From Plotosus lineatus (Eukaryota; Chordata; Actinopteri; Siluriformes; Plotosidae): 64,000 nucleotides of DNA. The stretch spans positions 11,143,726 to 11,207,725 of the forward strand of contig CM045737.1 of the NCBI GenBank assembly GCA_024760905.1. Direction: 5' to 3'. Shown here piece by piece: positions 23,601-34,531 of this stretch (positions are counted from its first letter, which is position 1; each line of letters starts with the position of its first letter). A program made the translations under genes and the position numbers. The notes under the pieces were generated by a model that was not told the origin of the DNA, searched no databases, and was given only the letters and a program-made list of their open reading frames with translations.

Positions 23601-23700
23601 CACCCATTTTCATCAAGGTGCTCTGGTTCCCCAACACCTGATGCAGACCTTATTTGGCCGGGCGACGTCTGAGCCGGCATATCATTCATTTCTATATCTC
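20640..23700 (-). mobile_element. R4/R2-type (restriction-like endonuclease) LINE
   Basis: The single coding region on the - strand is broken into pieces. In order they are an N-terminal helix-rich part (23494 down), a reverse transcriptase (22680 to 21274) and a C-terminal zinc-knuckle and endonuclease region (21223 to 20753). The layout, RT followed by a C-terminal endonuclease with RPDIV-like and D-x-AIP motifs, is that of R2/R4/NeSL-type LINEs. A tRNA-like sequence adjoins its 5' side. The clade within that group is not certain. Confidence 0.82.
20753..23494 (-). pseudogene. R4-type polyprotein (reverse transcriptase plus RLE endonuclease), frameshifted
   Basis: Going 5' to 3' on the - strand there are four pieces. 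N-terminal: KWQLLSQLEIDEIQHKCCG. RT fingers: LTEGRTILIQKDPSKG, PANYRPITCLSTMWKLMSGI and SVAWIDYKKAF-like (STAWIDYKKAYDSMQ). RT palm: GDALSPLLFCIGLNPLS and the catalytic LYMDDIKLYAKNE (YMDD intact). C-terminus: GCRLCKEAPETVQQITAGC, a zinc knuckle whose usual His is Gln, then NQPDIVVVDKEQRKAVVVDR with AIPSD, the PD-D/ExK-like endonuclease. Stops and frameshifts separate the blocks (for example between 22317 and 22330), so it is inactive. Confidence 0.85.
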
Positions 23701-23850
23701 TCATCATTAGATGAGGTAGTCAATAGCGCCAAGGGTCTTGCCTAAGGACCCACACTGGGTATTGCTCATTTTGCCCCTGCCGGGAATTGAATCCTGGTCT
23801 CCAGTGTGTAAGTCGGGTGACTTACCAGTTGAGCTACCCAGCCGCCCCTG
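23690..23850 (-). mobile_element. tRNA-like head at the 5' side of the R4-like LINE
   Basis: The - strand from 23850 reads ggctgggtagctcaactgg (A box), then ggagaccaggattcaattcccgg (anticodon-arm remnant and B box). The tail gggcaaaatgagcaatacccagtgtgggtcctta runs into the LINE without a visible border. It could be a SINE inserted next to the LINE or a pol III-type leader of the LINE itself. Confidence 0.65.
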
Positions 23851-23906
23851 TGTGTGTGTGTACGTGTATGTATATGTATATATATATATATGTATATATA
23901 TATAAT
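23848..23906. repeat. (TG)n and (TA)n microsatellite
   Basis: Short TG units followed by alternating TA/TG units. Confidence 0.9.
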
Positions 23907-23908
23907 AT

Positions 23909-25370
23909 AGGTATCCCTCACTTTCCGCACTTAATGGGGATTGAGACCCCCGTGAGCAGTGAATTCAACGAAATGGGGTCGAAACCCCCCCCCGATTGAC
24001 GTATATGTGTATATAATATCAATAAATACATATTCAACACTGTTTATTACGGATGCCCACAAACACTGATTTCCCCAAAACACTATTATCGCTTGTTATG
24101 ATCATCGCTTGTTATTTTATACAGTCGGCCCCCAACTTACGAAATCAATCCGTTCCAGAGCCCTTTTCGTATAGCAGGGATTTCGTAAGTTGGGGTCACA
24201 TCTTACATGTTAAATGCCTAATTTGTTCCAAGGCTCCAGTCTTTGGACTGGATAAACCCCATAAACCCTTTGAAAATGATAAAAGTACACCAATTTTGTA
24301 TGAAATATGTGTTAAAAGTAAAAGAAAATAATTTATTAAACCATTTAAACATTTTATTAACATATTAAAACATTTTATTAACACACACATACCCACCTAT
24401 GGCCACGCCCCAAGACGTGGAATTCAAAGCGCATTACCTGCTTGACAAACTCAACTGTAATTTGATTCCTTGAGGGATCGGAATTCCAGATAAGCTCAAA
24501 TGAGCCCAATTTATTAAACATTTACTGAATTAAACAACTTAAAAAAACTAAAGCGTTATTCCTTCTCTCGCACGCGTGCACACTGCAGGCCATGCCCACA
24601 AGACGTGAATTTAAAGCGCATTCCCTGCTTGACCATTTACTGAATTAAAACAACTTAAAAAACTAAACTAAAGCGTTATTCCTTCTCTCTTTCTCGCTCT
24701 CTCTCTCGCTCTCTCTCTCTCGCGTGCACGCACGCGCTCTGCGGGCGACGCCCACAAGACGTGGAATTCAAAGCACATTCCCTGCTTGACAAACTCAACT
24801 TTAATTTGATTCCTTGAGGGATCGGAATTCCATATAAGCTCAAATGCGCCCACATTTATTAAACATTTACTGAATTAAACAACTTAAAAAAACTAAACTA
24901 AAAACTAAAGAGTGAAGCTTCCATCTGTCTCTATCTGGGAGGCCAGCGGGGCGGGATGTTGAGAGACAGACAATGAGAGAGTAACTCGCGCGTCGTGTGA
25001 AATTTTGATTGGCGCCGTTTGAATTTTGAATTTCTTTTTGTAAGAGGGGGTTGTTTCATATCTTGGGGACGGAAACACAAGAAAATGTTTTTCGTTACCC
25101 GGGGATTTCGTACACAGGGGTTTTCTTACGTTGGGGGCCGACTGTAAATGCTTTTATTAACAATTAAACATTCAAAAATAATGCATAAGATGTAAATAAA
25201 ACATAAATACAGACACGCGCACACACACAGATGTACGTGCACACAGTCAGATGCACACCTCATAAAAATGTAGATACAGTAGTTTGTTTGGGGTTTTTTG
25301 CATAATTGGCCTTGTTTTGCGTCATTTTCCTTAATTTTCCCCTTGTTTTTCTATGATTTATTTAATTACT
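23909..25370 (+). mobile_element. Tigger-like element, family A, split by a family B copy
   Basis: The left end is ggtatccctcactttccgcacttaatgggg. The right part (25147-25370) has the family's aataatgcataagatgtaaataaaacataaatacag and ggccttgttttgc…ccttaattttcc blocks. The right terminus is lost. Bases 24122-25144 are a separate element inserted at TA. Confidence 0.75.
24122..25144 (-). mobile_element. Tigger-like element, family B
   Basis: Inverted ends CAGTCGGCCCCCAACTTACG and …ACGTTGGGGGCCGACTG, with TA on each side. Inside, a unit ending …cctgcttgacaaactcaac…ttccttgagggatcggaattcca…cattta ctgaattaaac is repeated about three times (24400-24900), with (CT)n at 24678-24722. No open transposase. 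Confidence 0.85.
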
Positions 25371-26408
25371 GTAAGGACTTTTGATAATGTTATCAGAAAT
25401 GAATATAGAAAATTTACACAAAGTGAAAGTTCACAAACTTTCAAGCACCACTGCAGTGTATATCCAACATGTCTCTAGTTTATTTATGCAGCACTCACAT
25501 GTTTGTCTTCATCTTCAGTTTTTAAAAAGTAGCACATCACCTAATGCCAAACCTTTATCAAAAGCTGCATGCAATTATTTTTTATTTTAGTTTTAATTAT
25601 AGATGAACGGTGTATACTTGAGTGCTGTTATGCAGCTCAAATGTTTTCTTGCATTTTAATTGGGCAGGATTCAGTAAGACTTTTCTTTTGTGTTCAAGTT
25701 TCCTACTTAACCTTTTCCCCAGAGGGTTTCAGAGCATATGTTTTCCTTCAGAGTCGTTTTTCCCCCCTGAACATTTGTAGTTTTTCTGTCCACTTTCTGA
25801 ATGTCACCTCACAGAGATTACTCAAGTCTAAAGGTAGAAGTCTTTTCTGTAAATGTGACCTCTCTGGACATGGATGCGACTGTTCTGCATGTGTCCTGTT
25901 CGTGAGTGAGTATGGCTTGAGTCTGCCACTTGGCCAGCAGCCTCAGGCTCTCTACCGGCTGCTCCAGCAGGCTGCCTGCATTCTTCAGCTCTTGTGTCAC
26001 TATGTTAAGGAAAGAAGAGGGGAACGAGGGGCGTTAATGTCTGTTTCTAATCAACCCCCTCTCTTTTTACCCCCTTTTCTCCATCTCCATCTCGCTTTCT
26101 CTGGTTCTCTTCTAGTTTCTCTCTTCTTTTTTTTTCTGAGTTGGTGAAACGTGCTATGTGATATTAGAGTTCTTTCAGGGTTCCCCATAACTTGTTTTGA
26201 CACAAGACTGTAGAATCAACCTCCTCCCCATTCCTGGATGTATTCTTTCCGTCTGTTCCTTTTGTTGCATTCTCTCTTTTAATCATATAAACAACTTTAT
26301 GGCTCATGTTTTCTACCCTGATTCTGTTTCCTACTCTGAGAACTTTGGGTTTTTTGTTCTTTCCAATTCTCTCTCTCTCTCGTTCCCCCCCCCCCCCTCC
26401 ATTGCCAG
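25371..26408. other. dnm3 intron before the GED exon
   Basis: Non-coding. A Tc1-type end phrase (gttcacaaactttcaagcaccactg) lies at 25430-25454. The last 60 bases form a strong CT/C-rich tract and the acceptor of the exon at 26409. An open frame through 25569-26147 shows no similarity to dynamin. Confidence 0.5.
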
Positions 26409-26573
26409 GTGGATGGTGAGAATTCAGTGGTGGATGAGGACTTGTCCATGGACCCACAGTTGGAGAGGCAGGTGGAGACCATCCGCAACCTGGTGGACTC
26501 TTACATGAGCATCGTCTACAAGAACATCAGAGATCTGATTCCCAAAACAATCATGCACCTGATGATCAACAAC
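26409..26573 (+). CDS. dnm3: dnm3 exon: PH-GED linker and first part of the GTPase effector domain
   Basis: A 55-codon, phase-0 exon. It opens with a short acidic linker ([13 protein letters not shown]). The almost invariant dynamin GED start follows: [20 protein letters not shown], then [20 protein letters not shown] and NN. The GED packs as a helix against the stalk and the bundle-signalling element and is needed for self-assembly and assembly-stimulated GTP hydrolysis. The acceptor follows a strong CT/C-rich tract (about 26370-26400) ending gccAG; the donor is AAC|GTCAGT. The 12-kb intron upstream holds a Tc1 copy, an R4-like LINE and Tigger-like elements. Confidence 0.95.
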
Positions 26574-26605
26574 GTCAGTCTCTCAAACTAAAATCAAGTA
26601 TTTAA

Positions 26606-26695
26606 AGGTTCATTAATTAATTCATTCATTTGCTGAACTCTTTAGTCCTACTCAGATGAACGTTCTAACGTCTATGCCACCGTGCCGCTCATATT
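26606..26695 (-). mobile_element. SINE remnant, HE1-like, ends only
   Basis: Tail (tcattcatttgctgaactctttagtcctactcag) is joined directly to the head end (acgtctatgccaccgtgccgctc), so the body has been deleted. Confidence 0.6.
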
Positions 26696-28209
26696 TAAGG
26701 ACCGTGTTACGATTTTAAATGGATTTTCTTGTCCTATTCAGAAATAAAATTCCCATTAAGAGCTGTCCAGTGAGAACAGTTCTTTCTCGGTGCCTGCGAT
26801 ACCGTGTTTGCATGTTGTAATAACAACCATAAATAACTCTGAGGCTTATGTTTACTATGCAACGTGTATCACATCAAGTTAAAGTCTGCAGCTAAAAATG
26901 ATCCTTTCACTATTTTATAGGGATGTAACTATAGTGACCTTCACAATTATTGGCACACCTTGTGAAGAGGAGTACAAAGGAGAAGCAAAACCATATGTCC
27001 CATGATTATTGCTGCCCCTGGAAATTATAATGCACACGATGTAACTTAAGCATGTTTCCCATTTAAATTATACATTTTTAATTTATTTTTTGATTATGAG
27101 GGAACTTTCAAGCTGCGATCCATGATTTACTGATTAACTGCGGTACAAATATGATGTGATGCAGAGGCCAAATTCCTTTAGCCATCCATCAGCATAGGAA
27201 AGATAAGAGAACACAGACTGAATGAGGGAGAAGTGCATTGACATAAGTCAGGGAACGCTTAATACATTTTGCTACTTACCTGAAAATTTTTATGTCATCT
27301 GTTCGGTCAATAATAAAAATCAGAATGAACTGGAACATGAAGTTTGTGCTTTTCAAATAGACTCAGACATAGCATGATCATGAAAGTCTTCCTCTTCTCT
27401 GCTCAGTTAGGTTTGCAAGTCACGTAGCAGGTAGCTCGGGTGTTTATAAAATGGGGTCATGTGGATTTTAGGTTGTAAGTTCTTAAAAGGCAGTTAAACC
27501 CAAACTTATTAAACCCAGTCTTTCATGCATAGTTTATGTCCATACTTACCAAAACATGCTGTTTTATAAAAACTGACTCGTGGAAAAATAAAAAATAAGA
27601 TGTGACAGACATGGAGGAAACTGTAAACAAGAGAGTGTTTGCATTCGAAATGACTGAGGTATTTTCCATTCATTCATGTTTACGAGCAAACACTAGACTG
27701 ATGTATGCGAATGTAATGTAGTATTATGTAAAGCTGTGCCTAGTTACTTTTAATATACTCAGAAGTTTATTAGATTACATTCAATTTATTAGTTTAATTT
27801 GTATACTTATTTTTTTTTTTTTATCTCGCCTTATTGTAACTGAAGCGTCAGTGTCCTATTGCAAGAGTGAAACAGATTGCAAATGGTGGCCTTTTCAAAC
27901 AGAATAATGCAACCTTTTTTTACTTTTTTGCAGTGCTTTATGCATATTTGTGGGCAGTCTATTTGCCCCCTCGTACGAATGAACTCACAGACACCCATGA
28001 TTGACTGGCGATTGTAGAGCGTAACCAGGATGTGAGCGGATGCCGGCCCTCCCTCCCGTGAGAGCTTAGCCAATTAGCTCCTGGTTACAGACGGCTGTGG
28101 CATTAAGCCAGATTCAAACTTGAAATCTACAAGTTAATAATAATGCAAACTTTTGAATGGATTTTAGAAAATTACAATTAAAAACCACCCAATGATGAAA
28201 ATATACATA
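26696..28209. other. dnm3 intron, mostly unclassified
   Basis: Near 26935-27040 the phrase tgaccttcacaattattggcacacc looks like a Tc1-type miniature element end, without a partner. The rest is AT-rich and non-coding. Confidence 0.4.
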
Positions 28210-28512
28210 CAGTAGGCCCGCGATATTCGCGGGGGTTTGGTTCCGACCCCTCCCGCGAATGAAGATAATCCACGAGTTCTGTACCTGGAAGTAAAACCCC
28301 ATATATCATATTACATGCACGAATGATCAACCAGAAGTAAAATACTATGTATTGATTACATGTGCTAAAATATGCTTCTTCAACACATTCTATAGACAGT
28401 CTTACTCATTAATACAGTATTAATGTAGTAAAACATAGTAATGATTAAGCAAAACCTTTTAATTTTGTGCTGTGATATTTATTAATAAAATATATAAACA
28501 TTATACAGCATA

Positions 28513-28556
<44 letters not shown>

Positions 28557-29572
28557 TACACACACATACATACACTATGTATATATTTTAATTTTGTATG
28601 TATTATCCAGTTCAGCTCTATGATGCCACTCAAACGCCGGCTAAGCGCTGTCTCTTCTGAAGAAATAAGACTTTCTTCTGAAAAAATTATAGTTTCCTCT
28701 GAAATGCCTGAACTTGAATAAAGTAATCTCATTTACTTCCTATAAACACAAACTGCACGCTCACCTCAATTAAAGTGCGTTTCTTAAGTCCTTCCACTTT
28801 GAATGTGAGGTGTTTGTTGCAGGTGACACACGGAGCTTGATCTTGCACACTTAAAAGATCAGAAGTCCGGATAAGCCGTGCTTCGTCTCACAAGCTCCAT
28901 TTGTCACCTACAAAAATGTGTGAGTTAATTCTCTAGCGCAGGGATAAGCATGCTTGTGTTTATTGAGAGTAGATGAGAATGAAATTCAGGTGTGAGCCAC
29001 GCCCCTCAGCCTGAGCGGACAGTTAGAGTTAGAGAACATAGCCGTCAAAATCAAAGTCTCCCCCAAAACACAGACCATAATATAAAGAACATAAGAGAAC
29101 ATGAAATATAATAAATTGGATAAATAAAACAAAATGATAAACATGCTACACCACAGTACATAAAATCACACTCAAACATTCTAAACATTAACTTAGGTAC
29201 TGTACTCGAATAACGATTTAAAAAGACTTTAATCTTCAGGAACTTTAGAGGACACTGTCGTTTCTTCAGGAGAAAGTCTTATTTCTTCAGAAGAGACATC
29301 CAATGTCATTACCTTTTCTAGCGCTGATCCAGAGAAGACGCACAGCATTTGAGTGGCATCATACAGCTTAACTGCTAATTAAAACACACTAAAAAAAAGA
29401 GGCTCATTGAAAACTTGTGTGCGAATGAGGGAAAAGGGGCATTACATCATCTCAACCAATCAGCAGGAAGGAGGATAGCTATTGGCTGAATTTGAGTGAC
29501 ATGTCAGTTGCTTGGCAGTCCACGAATACTCAGACCGTGAGTGCAAAACCACGAATAGTCAAGGGCCTACTG
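28210..29572. mobile_element. Tigger-like element with CAGTAGGCCC ends
   Basis: The TA-flanked inverted ends CAGTAGGCCCGCGATATTCG (left) and CGAATAGTCAAGGGCCTACTG (right) enclose 1363 bp. Inside are a (TA)n(CA)n tract (28514-28562), a phrase shared with the 16.2-kb foldback (gtccggataagccgtgcttcgtctcacaagc), and two reversed copies of a 'tctgaagaaataagactttcttctgaa' motif (28655-28700 and 29255-29295). Confidence 0.85.
28514..28570. repeat. (TA)n(CA)n microsatellite
   Basis: TA units followed by CA and CATA units inside the Tigger-like element. Confidence 0.95.
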
Positions 29573-30413
29573 TATCTGCCGTGCAACAGGAGTGTGGAAG
29601 CATTTTTCATTTTGCTTTTAAGATTCTCAGATCATATCTAAACGTTTTCAGAATTTTTCAGAATAACTATTTGTACCCTTACCCCATATAGAAAGGTTAT
29701 TCTACGTTTTCATCACTGTCTACAATTTTTGTCATCAAAATTCATCAAAATGTTGCCCATTTTCCAAAAATGCAGAAAGCTATGCAAAACAGCCTCCAAA
29801 TTTTTGAATATAAACAAAACAAAAAAAATCCACATTTTCAAATTTGCTTTGTGAGTTTGAAAGATACTTGGTCATGGATGGCATGATATTGTTATGTTTT
29901 AAATATGGAAAAAATAAACTATTGGTCTTGTTATTGTTTGATTTTCTTATGTTTCTATGTAGTATACACAAAATCTCTGAGTTTAAAAGGATGCTTGTAC
30001 TTCATGGGGTTATACTCTGCTTATGGAATGCATGGGGCTCACCTCAACTGCTTCTTAAAATATGTATTTATATTAATTGATTTGGGTTTATGGTTCCACC
30101 TTGTATGTACCAAAACAGTTATTTTCCTGATGCTTGGTGGATTTTGTCTGGAGGGCGCTGTATGGATATTAACCTCACCTTTGGCAAATTATTGTTATTT
30201 ATCCACCTTGCAAAAGTGAGAAATAATAATCTATCATATTATCTAAAGTTATTTTACTTTTAGGAAAAACAAAACAGAGCCAAAAAATCTGAAAAAAGTT
30301 ATACAGCATTACCTTCATAGTTTTCAACTTTTAAGAAAAAGTTACCGACACTTGAGAAATGTAAAATTAAACTCAAAAAATCTTGTTTCAGTTGTGGTCA
30401 ATAGTTGTTATTT
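29573..30413. other. dnm3 intron, nothing recognised
   Basis: AT-rich non-coding DNA. Confidence 0.5.
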
Positions 30414-30735
30414 AGGGGCAGTGCTGGCCTAGTGGTAAAGGTGCTGAATCACTGATCCTAAGGTTAGGGGTTCAAGCCCCGCTCTCCATGGGTTGTCACT
30501 GTCCACAGTGCAGCGAATTAGGTTATCAAACCGGCCATGTCTGTGGTGGGTGGTTCATGTAACAGAACCATTGCTGACTTTCGACAAGAGTAGCTGTATA
30601 GCAGTCATGTTTCTGCCCTGCGATGGCCTGGAAAGCCATCCAGGGTGTACGCTGCCCTCGCCCAGAGTCAGTTGGGATGGGCGCCAGCTTCCTCGCGACC
30701 CTAATTAGGATTAAGCGTTTACAGAAAATGAATGA
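30414..30735 (+). mobile_element. tRNA-derived SINE, complete
   Basis: It has an A box (tggcctagtggtaaagg) and a B box (ggggttcaagcccc). The body has gttatcaaaccggccatgt…gaaccattgctgactttcg, and the HE1-type end gccctgcgatggcctgg…cctaattaggattaagc is followed by a (GAAT)n tail. It combines the head and body of the 61.0-kb SINE with the tail of the HE1-like family. Confidence 0.88.
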
Positions 30736-31028
30736 ATGAATTGTTATTTAGAAACTAATTAAAAACAGAATTGATCCAAACGGTGTTAATGTTACAACAA
30801 GATCATACATCGGAAACCATTACTCTGAAATAGCTTCTTAAAATTAAAGGCTAATTTTAACACCCAAATTAGTAAAATAGAAAGATTAGACCTGTTAATT
30901 GTGGAGCTTCCTGTTAGCACCATTTGCTTCGAGTGGAGCTTGTTCTTCTGATTTTTCCCCCCCTCTCCTTTGTTTTCACATTTTTTATTTTTCACAATTA
31001 TCTTTTTTACTTTTCTTTTCCCCCACAG
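30736..31028. other. dnm3 intron, nothing recognised
   Basis: Non-coding, with the polypyrimidine tract of the exon at 31029. Confidence 0.5.
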
Positions 31029-31264
31029 GTGAAAGAGTTTATCCACTCCGAGCTGTTGGCTCAGCTCTACTCTACAGGAGACCATTTGGCTCTGATGACA
31101 GAGTCTCCTGAGCAGGCTGTACACAGAGAGCATGTGTTGCGGACTCACTTGGCCCTGAAGGAGGCGCTGTCTATTCTCAGTGAGATCTCCACCTCTACCC
31201 TGTCCACCTTGCTCAAAACCACTGTAGAAGGTCCCAGGATTCCAACCAGCATTATTACCCACAG
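31029..31264 (+). CDS. dnm3: dnm3 exon: second half of GED and start of the tail
   Basis: This exon begins [19 protein letters not shown], which follows the previous exon (…MINN) exactly as in dynamins. It continues [20 protein letters not shown]. The SELLAQLYS stretch is closer to dynamin-3 than to the dynamin-1 or -2 forms I know, but the following helix ([17 protein letters not shown]) is diverged. After STSTLST the usual proline run (PPPVDDSW in mammals) is replaced by [18 protein letters not shown]. The acceptor is ccccacAG after a pyrimidine-rich stretch and the donor is AG|GTAGGA. It leaves two bases, completed by the exon at 31478 as Arg. The diverged second GED helix suggests relaxed constraint or a fast-evolving fish paralogue. 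Confidence 0.9.
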
Positions 31265-31477
31265 GTAGGATGTAGTCCTTAAATCCTTTTGGATGTGATC
31301 AAGCAGTTTTCTGTGTATCTCATGGTATATTGTAACTGAAAACATCAATGCTTTGGGGGGAAAATGGAGTGCTAAATATACAAACAAATGATGTGTGGAT
31401 TTGAGGGTTTTCTTAATGGGGGCTCAATAAAAACTTTCTCAGCAGCATTCTCACATTTCTCTCTCTGTGTTTCTGAG

Positions 31478-31678
31478 ATCGCCATCAACACTTCGTGCCC
31501 CTAAGAAGTCTCTATCTTGTCCTGATCCTCCGACTCGTGGCCCTGCTCCTCCTGCCCCTGCTGCTATTCCTGTTCTTCTCCCATCTCGCACTGCCCCATC
31601 TGTCCCCAAAGGCCCGAAGAATAAAGATTCTCCTAAAAAACTGACGCGCCCCAACCGAGCTGCTCCTAGCATTCCCAG
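31478..31678 (+). CDS. dnm3: dnm3 exon: proline/arginine-rich domain
   Basis: A 201-nt exon coding for a low-complexity tail rich in Pro, Ala, Lys and Arg: RSPSTLRAPKKS, DPPTRGPAPPAPAAIPVLLP, then KKLTRPNRAAPSIP. The RPNRAxPxxP stretch corresponds to the dynamin segment that binds the amphiphysin SH3 domain (PSRPNR in dynamin-1). Here Leu-Thr replaces Pro-Ser before RPNR. Other PxxP motifs could bind SH3 proteins such as endophilin or intersectin; this is inferred from the family. The acceptor is ttctgAG (31476-31477) and the donor AG|GTAATG. The phases match both neighbours, and the reading frame stays open only in this frame. Confidence 0.85.
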
Positions 31679-31859
31679 GTAATGAAATACCAAGTGAATA
31701 GATGACTCACTGCTTTCTGAAACAGGTCTTCAGAGGAATCTCACAGGACTGTAAGGATCACTTTTAGTGGAAATATATTTTTAAAATGGGCATTTCTCAG
31801 TTTATAGGGGTCACATATTGTATTGACTGAAGCTTGTCCTCTGTTACATTCACCTCAAA

Positions 31860-32370
31860 AAGATGCACAATGTCATCCTGGAGATCGCCAGGTTTATGCA
31901 TGCAGCCAGTCCATGGAAGTGAATTGGCTGAGCTTTCACAGAAAGGAGGGATGGTATACGTTCACCTCCCTGTCATTTAGAGCAATCACCAGCCAAACAT
32001 GGGTGTCTGAAGTCATGCGTACAAGGTGCCGAACGGTCCCTTTTCTCTGTGTCGTGTGACCAAACTTGTTCGTGGTGGTCACATGACCTTTGGGCAACAC
32101 TTCCTAAAATTGTTGGGGTGGGGTGTGGGTATCAATTCCCCTTTTATTTGTAGATCACACGTTTAAATCCCGGGTGCTGTTATGTACCAGCCATCTGTGC
32201 CATGGGAGCTCATGAGAGCTGACTGGCCAAGCTCTAAGAGAATGATAATCAGGGATGGTATGCCTGTCACTCACAGTGATACTAGCCAGTCATGGGTGTC
32301 TGAGAAAAGCACTACCCAACACCTTCATTCACAGTGTGTTTACGCTGCTTCTGACGTTGCGTAAGGAGCA
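31860..32370 (+). repeat. Two diverged direct copies of a dispersed repeat
   Basis: 31860-32030 and 32150-32370 share gaattggctgagctt / gactggccaagctct, gggatggtat and agccaaacatgggtgtctga / agccagtcatgggtgtctga. Similar phrases occur at 1690-1850. This is probably an old SINE family. Confidence 0.5.
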
Positions 32371-33469
32371 GTTTAAAAATGCAGTTGGCTAATTTTGCAG
32401 AGTTTTAATTCTGTAAGTATTTACCCCAATCCCATTAAACCCTTAAATTAGATATTATGGAAAGACATAAAGGTGAAGAATCACATACCACTGCACATTT
32501 TGTTTACTGTACTAGCTTAAAAAGAGTTGCTCTATTTTGCCTCCTATTAGAATAGAGAAGAAAGACATGTCCAGGTCACAGTTTCACTCTGAGAACAAAG
32601 GGGTTAAAAAAGTCTATTTAGATGGTGGTTATTAATAATTCCTTACCAAAGGGGTTCTACTTGGTACAATATTGGAAAGATAAATTTCTAGAAGTTCTAG
32701 ATCAAGCCAAAAACCTTGGTCTTATGTAGCCAGAATGACTTCATTGTAGATGAAGGTAGATGGATTGTTGTGTTTCAGGGGGTCAACCTGCATTATATTA
32801 TCAGTGTTCCAGGCATTTCTGTAAGAGTACCTGAGTGCTGTGGAGCCACCTTGCGAAACAGAAAGATTCCATGCCTTGAAAGCTTGGTTGTGTTGAAATT
32901 TGTTGTGGGAAAAGTGTCTACCGTGTCTACATTTGCAGATTTCTTTCACCCATATTTGTGACAGACCGCCTCTAAAATCTGATGGAATGGCCACAGTGGA
33001 CGCAGCCATAGGTCTTGTGTATCAACCAGCTATGTGAGACCTTAGCGTAAAGATGCAGGTAGCGGTCATCGGCAGGCAGATGGTGAGCTGGGAAAGTATT
33101 TAAGCAAATTAAACTGGAACACTAACAGGACCAATTAACGTACGGAAAAATGGTTGTAGCTAAGCAGTTGTACTTTTTCTTTTTTGCTTAAACATGACCC
33201 TTCAGCACTTTACTAGATGCTGTACTGTGACTTGCTGCTGCCAATCACAAGCATTTATCTAACTCATCAGCTTAAGATGAATGGAAAGTTTTCACAGATG
33301 TTAGTGGATTGTATTATATCTATGGCCTAATCAGGAATGTCATAACATGGCTTGTTTAAAAAAAATAAAAATAAAAATTCACTTCAGAGTCAAAAGTTAT
33401 GATGTCGATGCAACACTCCAAAACTAAACTATGAGATTATAACCATGAATTAATATTTAATATGCGGCG
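32371..33469. other. dnm3 intron, nothing recognised
   Basis: Non-coding DNA without clear repeats. Confidence 0.5.
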
Positions 33470-33680
33470 CTATAGTATAGTGATGAGCACATCTTCCTCC
33501 CTGTAAGAAGAGCCTGGGTTCCCATCCTGACCCGCACTTGCACAGGTTTTCTCTGGGTCCTCCAGTTTTACATGAGGCTAATTGGCTGTTGAACATTGCA
33601 TGTAAATGTGAAAGCTTGTGTGTTTTCACCCTTCAATGAACTGGCGAGCTGTTTAGGGTCTATCTTGCCTTCAGCTAGAT
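33470..33680 (+). mobile_element. SINE, HE1-like, degraded
   Basis: It has an A-box-like tatagtatagtgatgagcac, a B-box-like gggttcccatcctg, and a body with ggctaattggctgttgaacattgc and aactggcgagctgtttagggt in HE1-like order. Confidence 0.6.
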
Positions 33681-33971
33681 CACTATTTGCATGGAACATG
33701 ATCTGGACGGTTGTTTCATGTCCATGCCACAGGAAACCCAATAAGTCTGACATATCACTATAGCCCAAAAAAAATAGATACAGTGGTGCCTCAGTACTCA
33801 ACCATAATTCGTTCCCAACGGCTGGTCGAATTCCAAATCCGCTTTTCCCATTACAAATAATGTAAATGGTCTTAATCCTTTCCGTCGTCTTTTGAACAGA
33901 AGTTACCGGTGCCGTAACTCATACCATAGGACATTGAATGAAATGAAAAAATTATTAAATACAATACACTA

Positions 33972-34500
33972 TGTTATGGTCTGTGTTGAGAGACTCTGGA
34001 TTTAGTGGCTCTAACTCTCTCTCTCTCTCTCTCTGCATGCTGGAGAGGGGCGTGGCTGTCACACATGGGTGGAGTGCTAAGCACACACGCCTGATTCCAC
34101 TTAGCAACCACAGGGCTTCTCTAATAGTGACCACCATTCCCCGTGCTCTAGTGCTTCCCTGTCAGCAATAAAGCTCCTCTGTTTCCATCACAACCTGTCT
34201 CCTGCATTTTTGGGTCCAGCTGAAGTGCTAGAAGATTCTGTGACGCCAGGAACATTCAGTCGGACTCAAAAATGCAGGAGACAGAGTGTGATGGAGGAGC
34301 TCTATAATTCACAGAGAAGGCACTAGAGCGTGGGGAAATCGTAGTCACTGTTATCGAAGCCCGGTGATTGCTGAGTGGAATCAGGTGTGTGTGCTTAGCA
34401 CTCCACCTGCGTGTGACAGCCACTCCCCTCTTCAGTGCTGCATGCATAGAGAGAGTTAGAGCCGCCAAAACCAGAGTCTTTCACAAAAGAAACCATAACA
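33972..34500. repeat. Inverted pair of LTR-like sequences (foldback)
   Basis: Two about 245-bp arms, beginning TGTTATGGT and ending ACCATAACA, are inverted copies of each other. Both contain ggctctaactctctct…gcatgc, gtgctaagcacacac and ctcctgcattttt. The whole unit is flanked by the 5-bp repeat CACTA (33967-33971 and 34501-34505). The right arm (about 34239-34500) has TGT…ACA ends like a solo LTR. No coding sequence remains. Confidence 0.8.
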
Positions 34501-34531
34501 CACTAAATTAAAAACCATAGTACAGTTAAAG

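Noticed and set aside
23776..23850. tRNA gene on -
   Set aside because: A and B boxes are present, but the acceptor stem does not pair and the sequence continues as a repeat, so it is a tRNA-derived element.
25569..26147. 192-codon open frame on +
   Set aside because: Cys- and Leu-rich translation of pyrimidine-rich intron with no recognisable domain; it ends inside a poly-T/CT tract.
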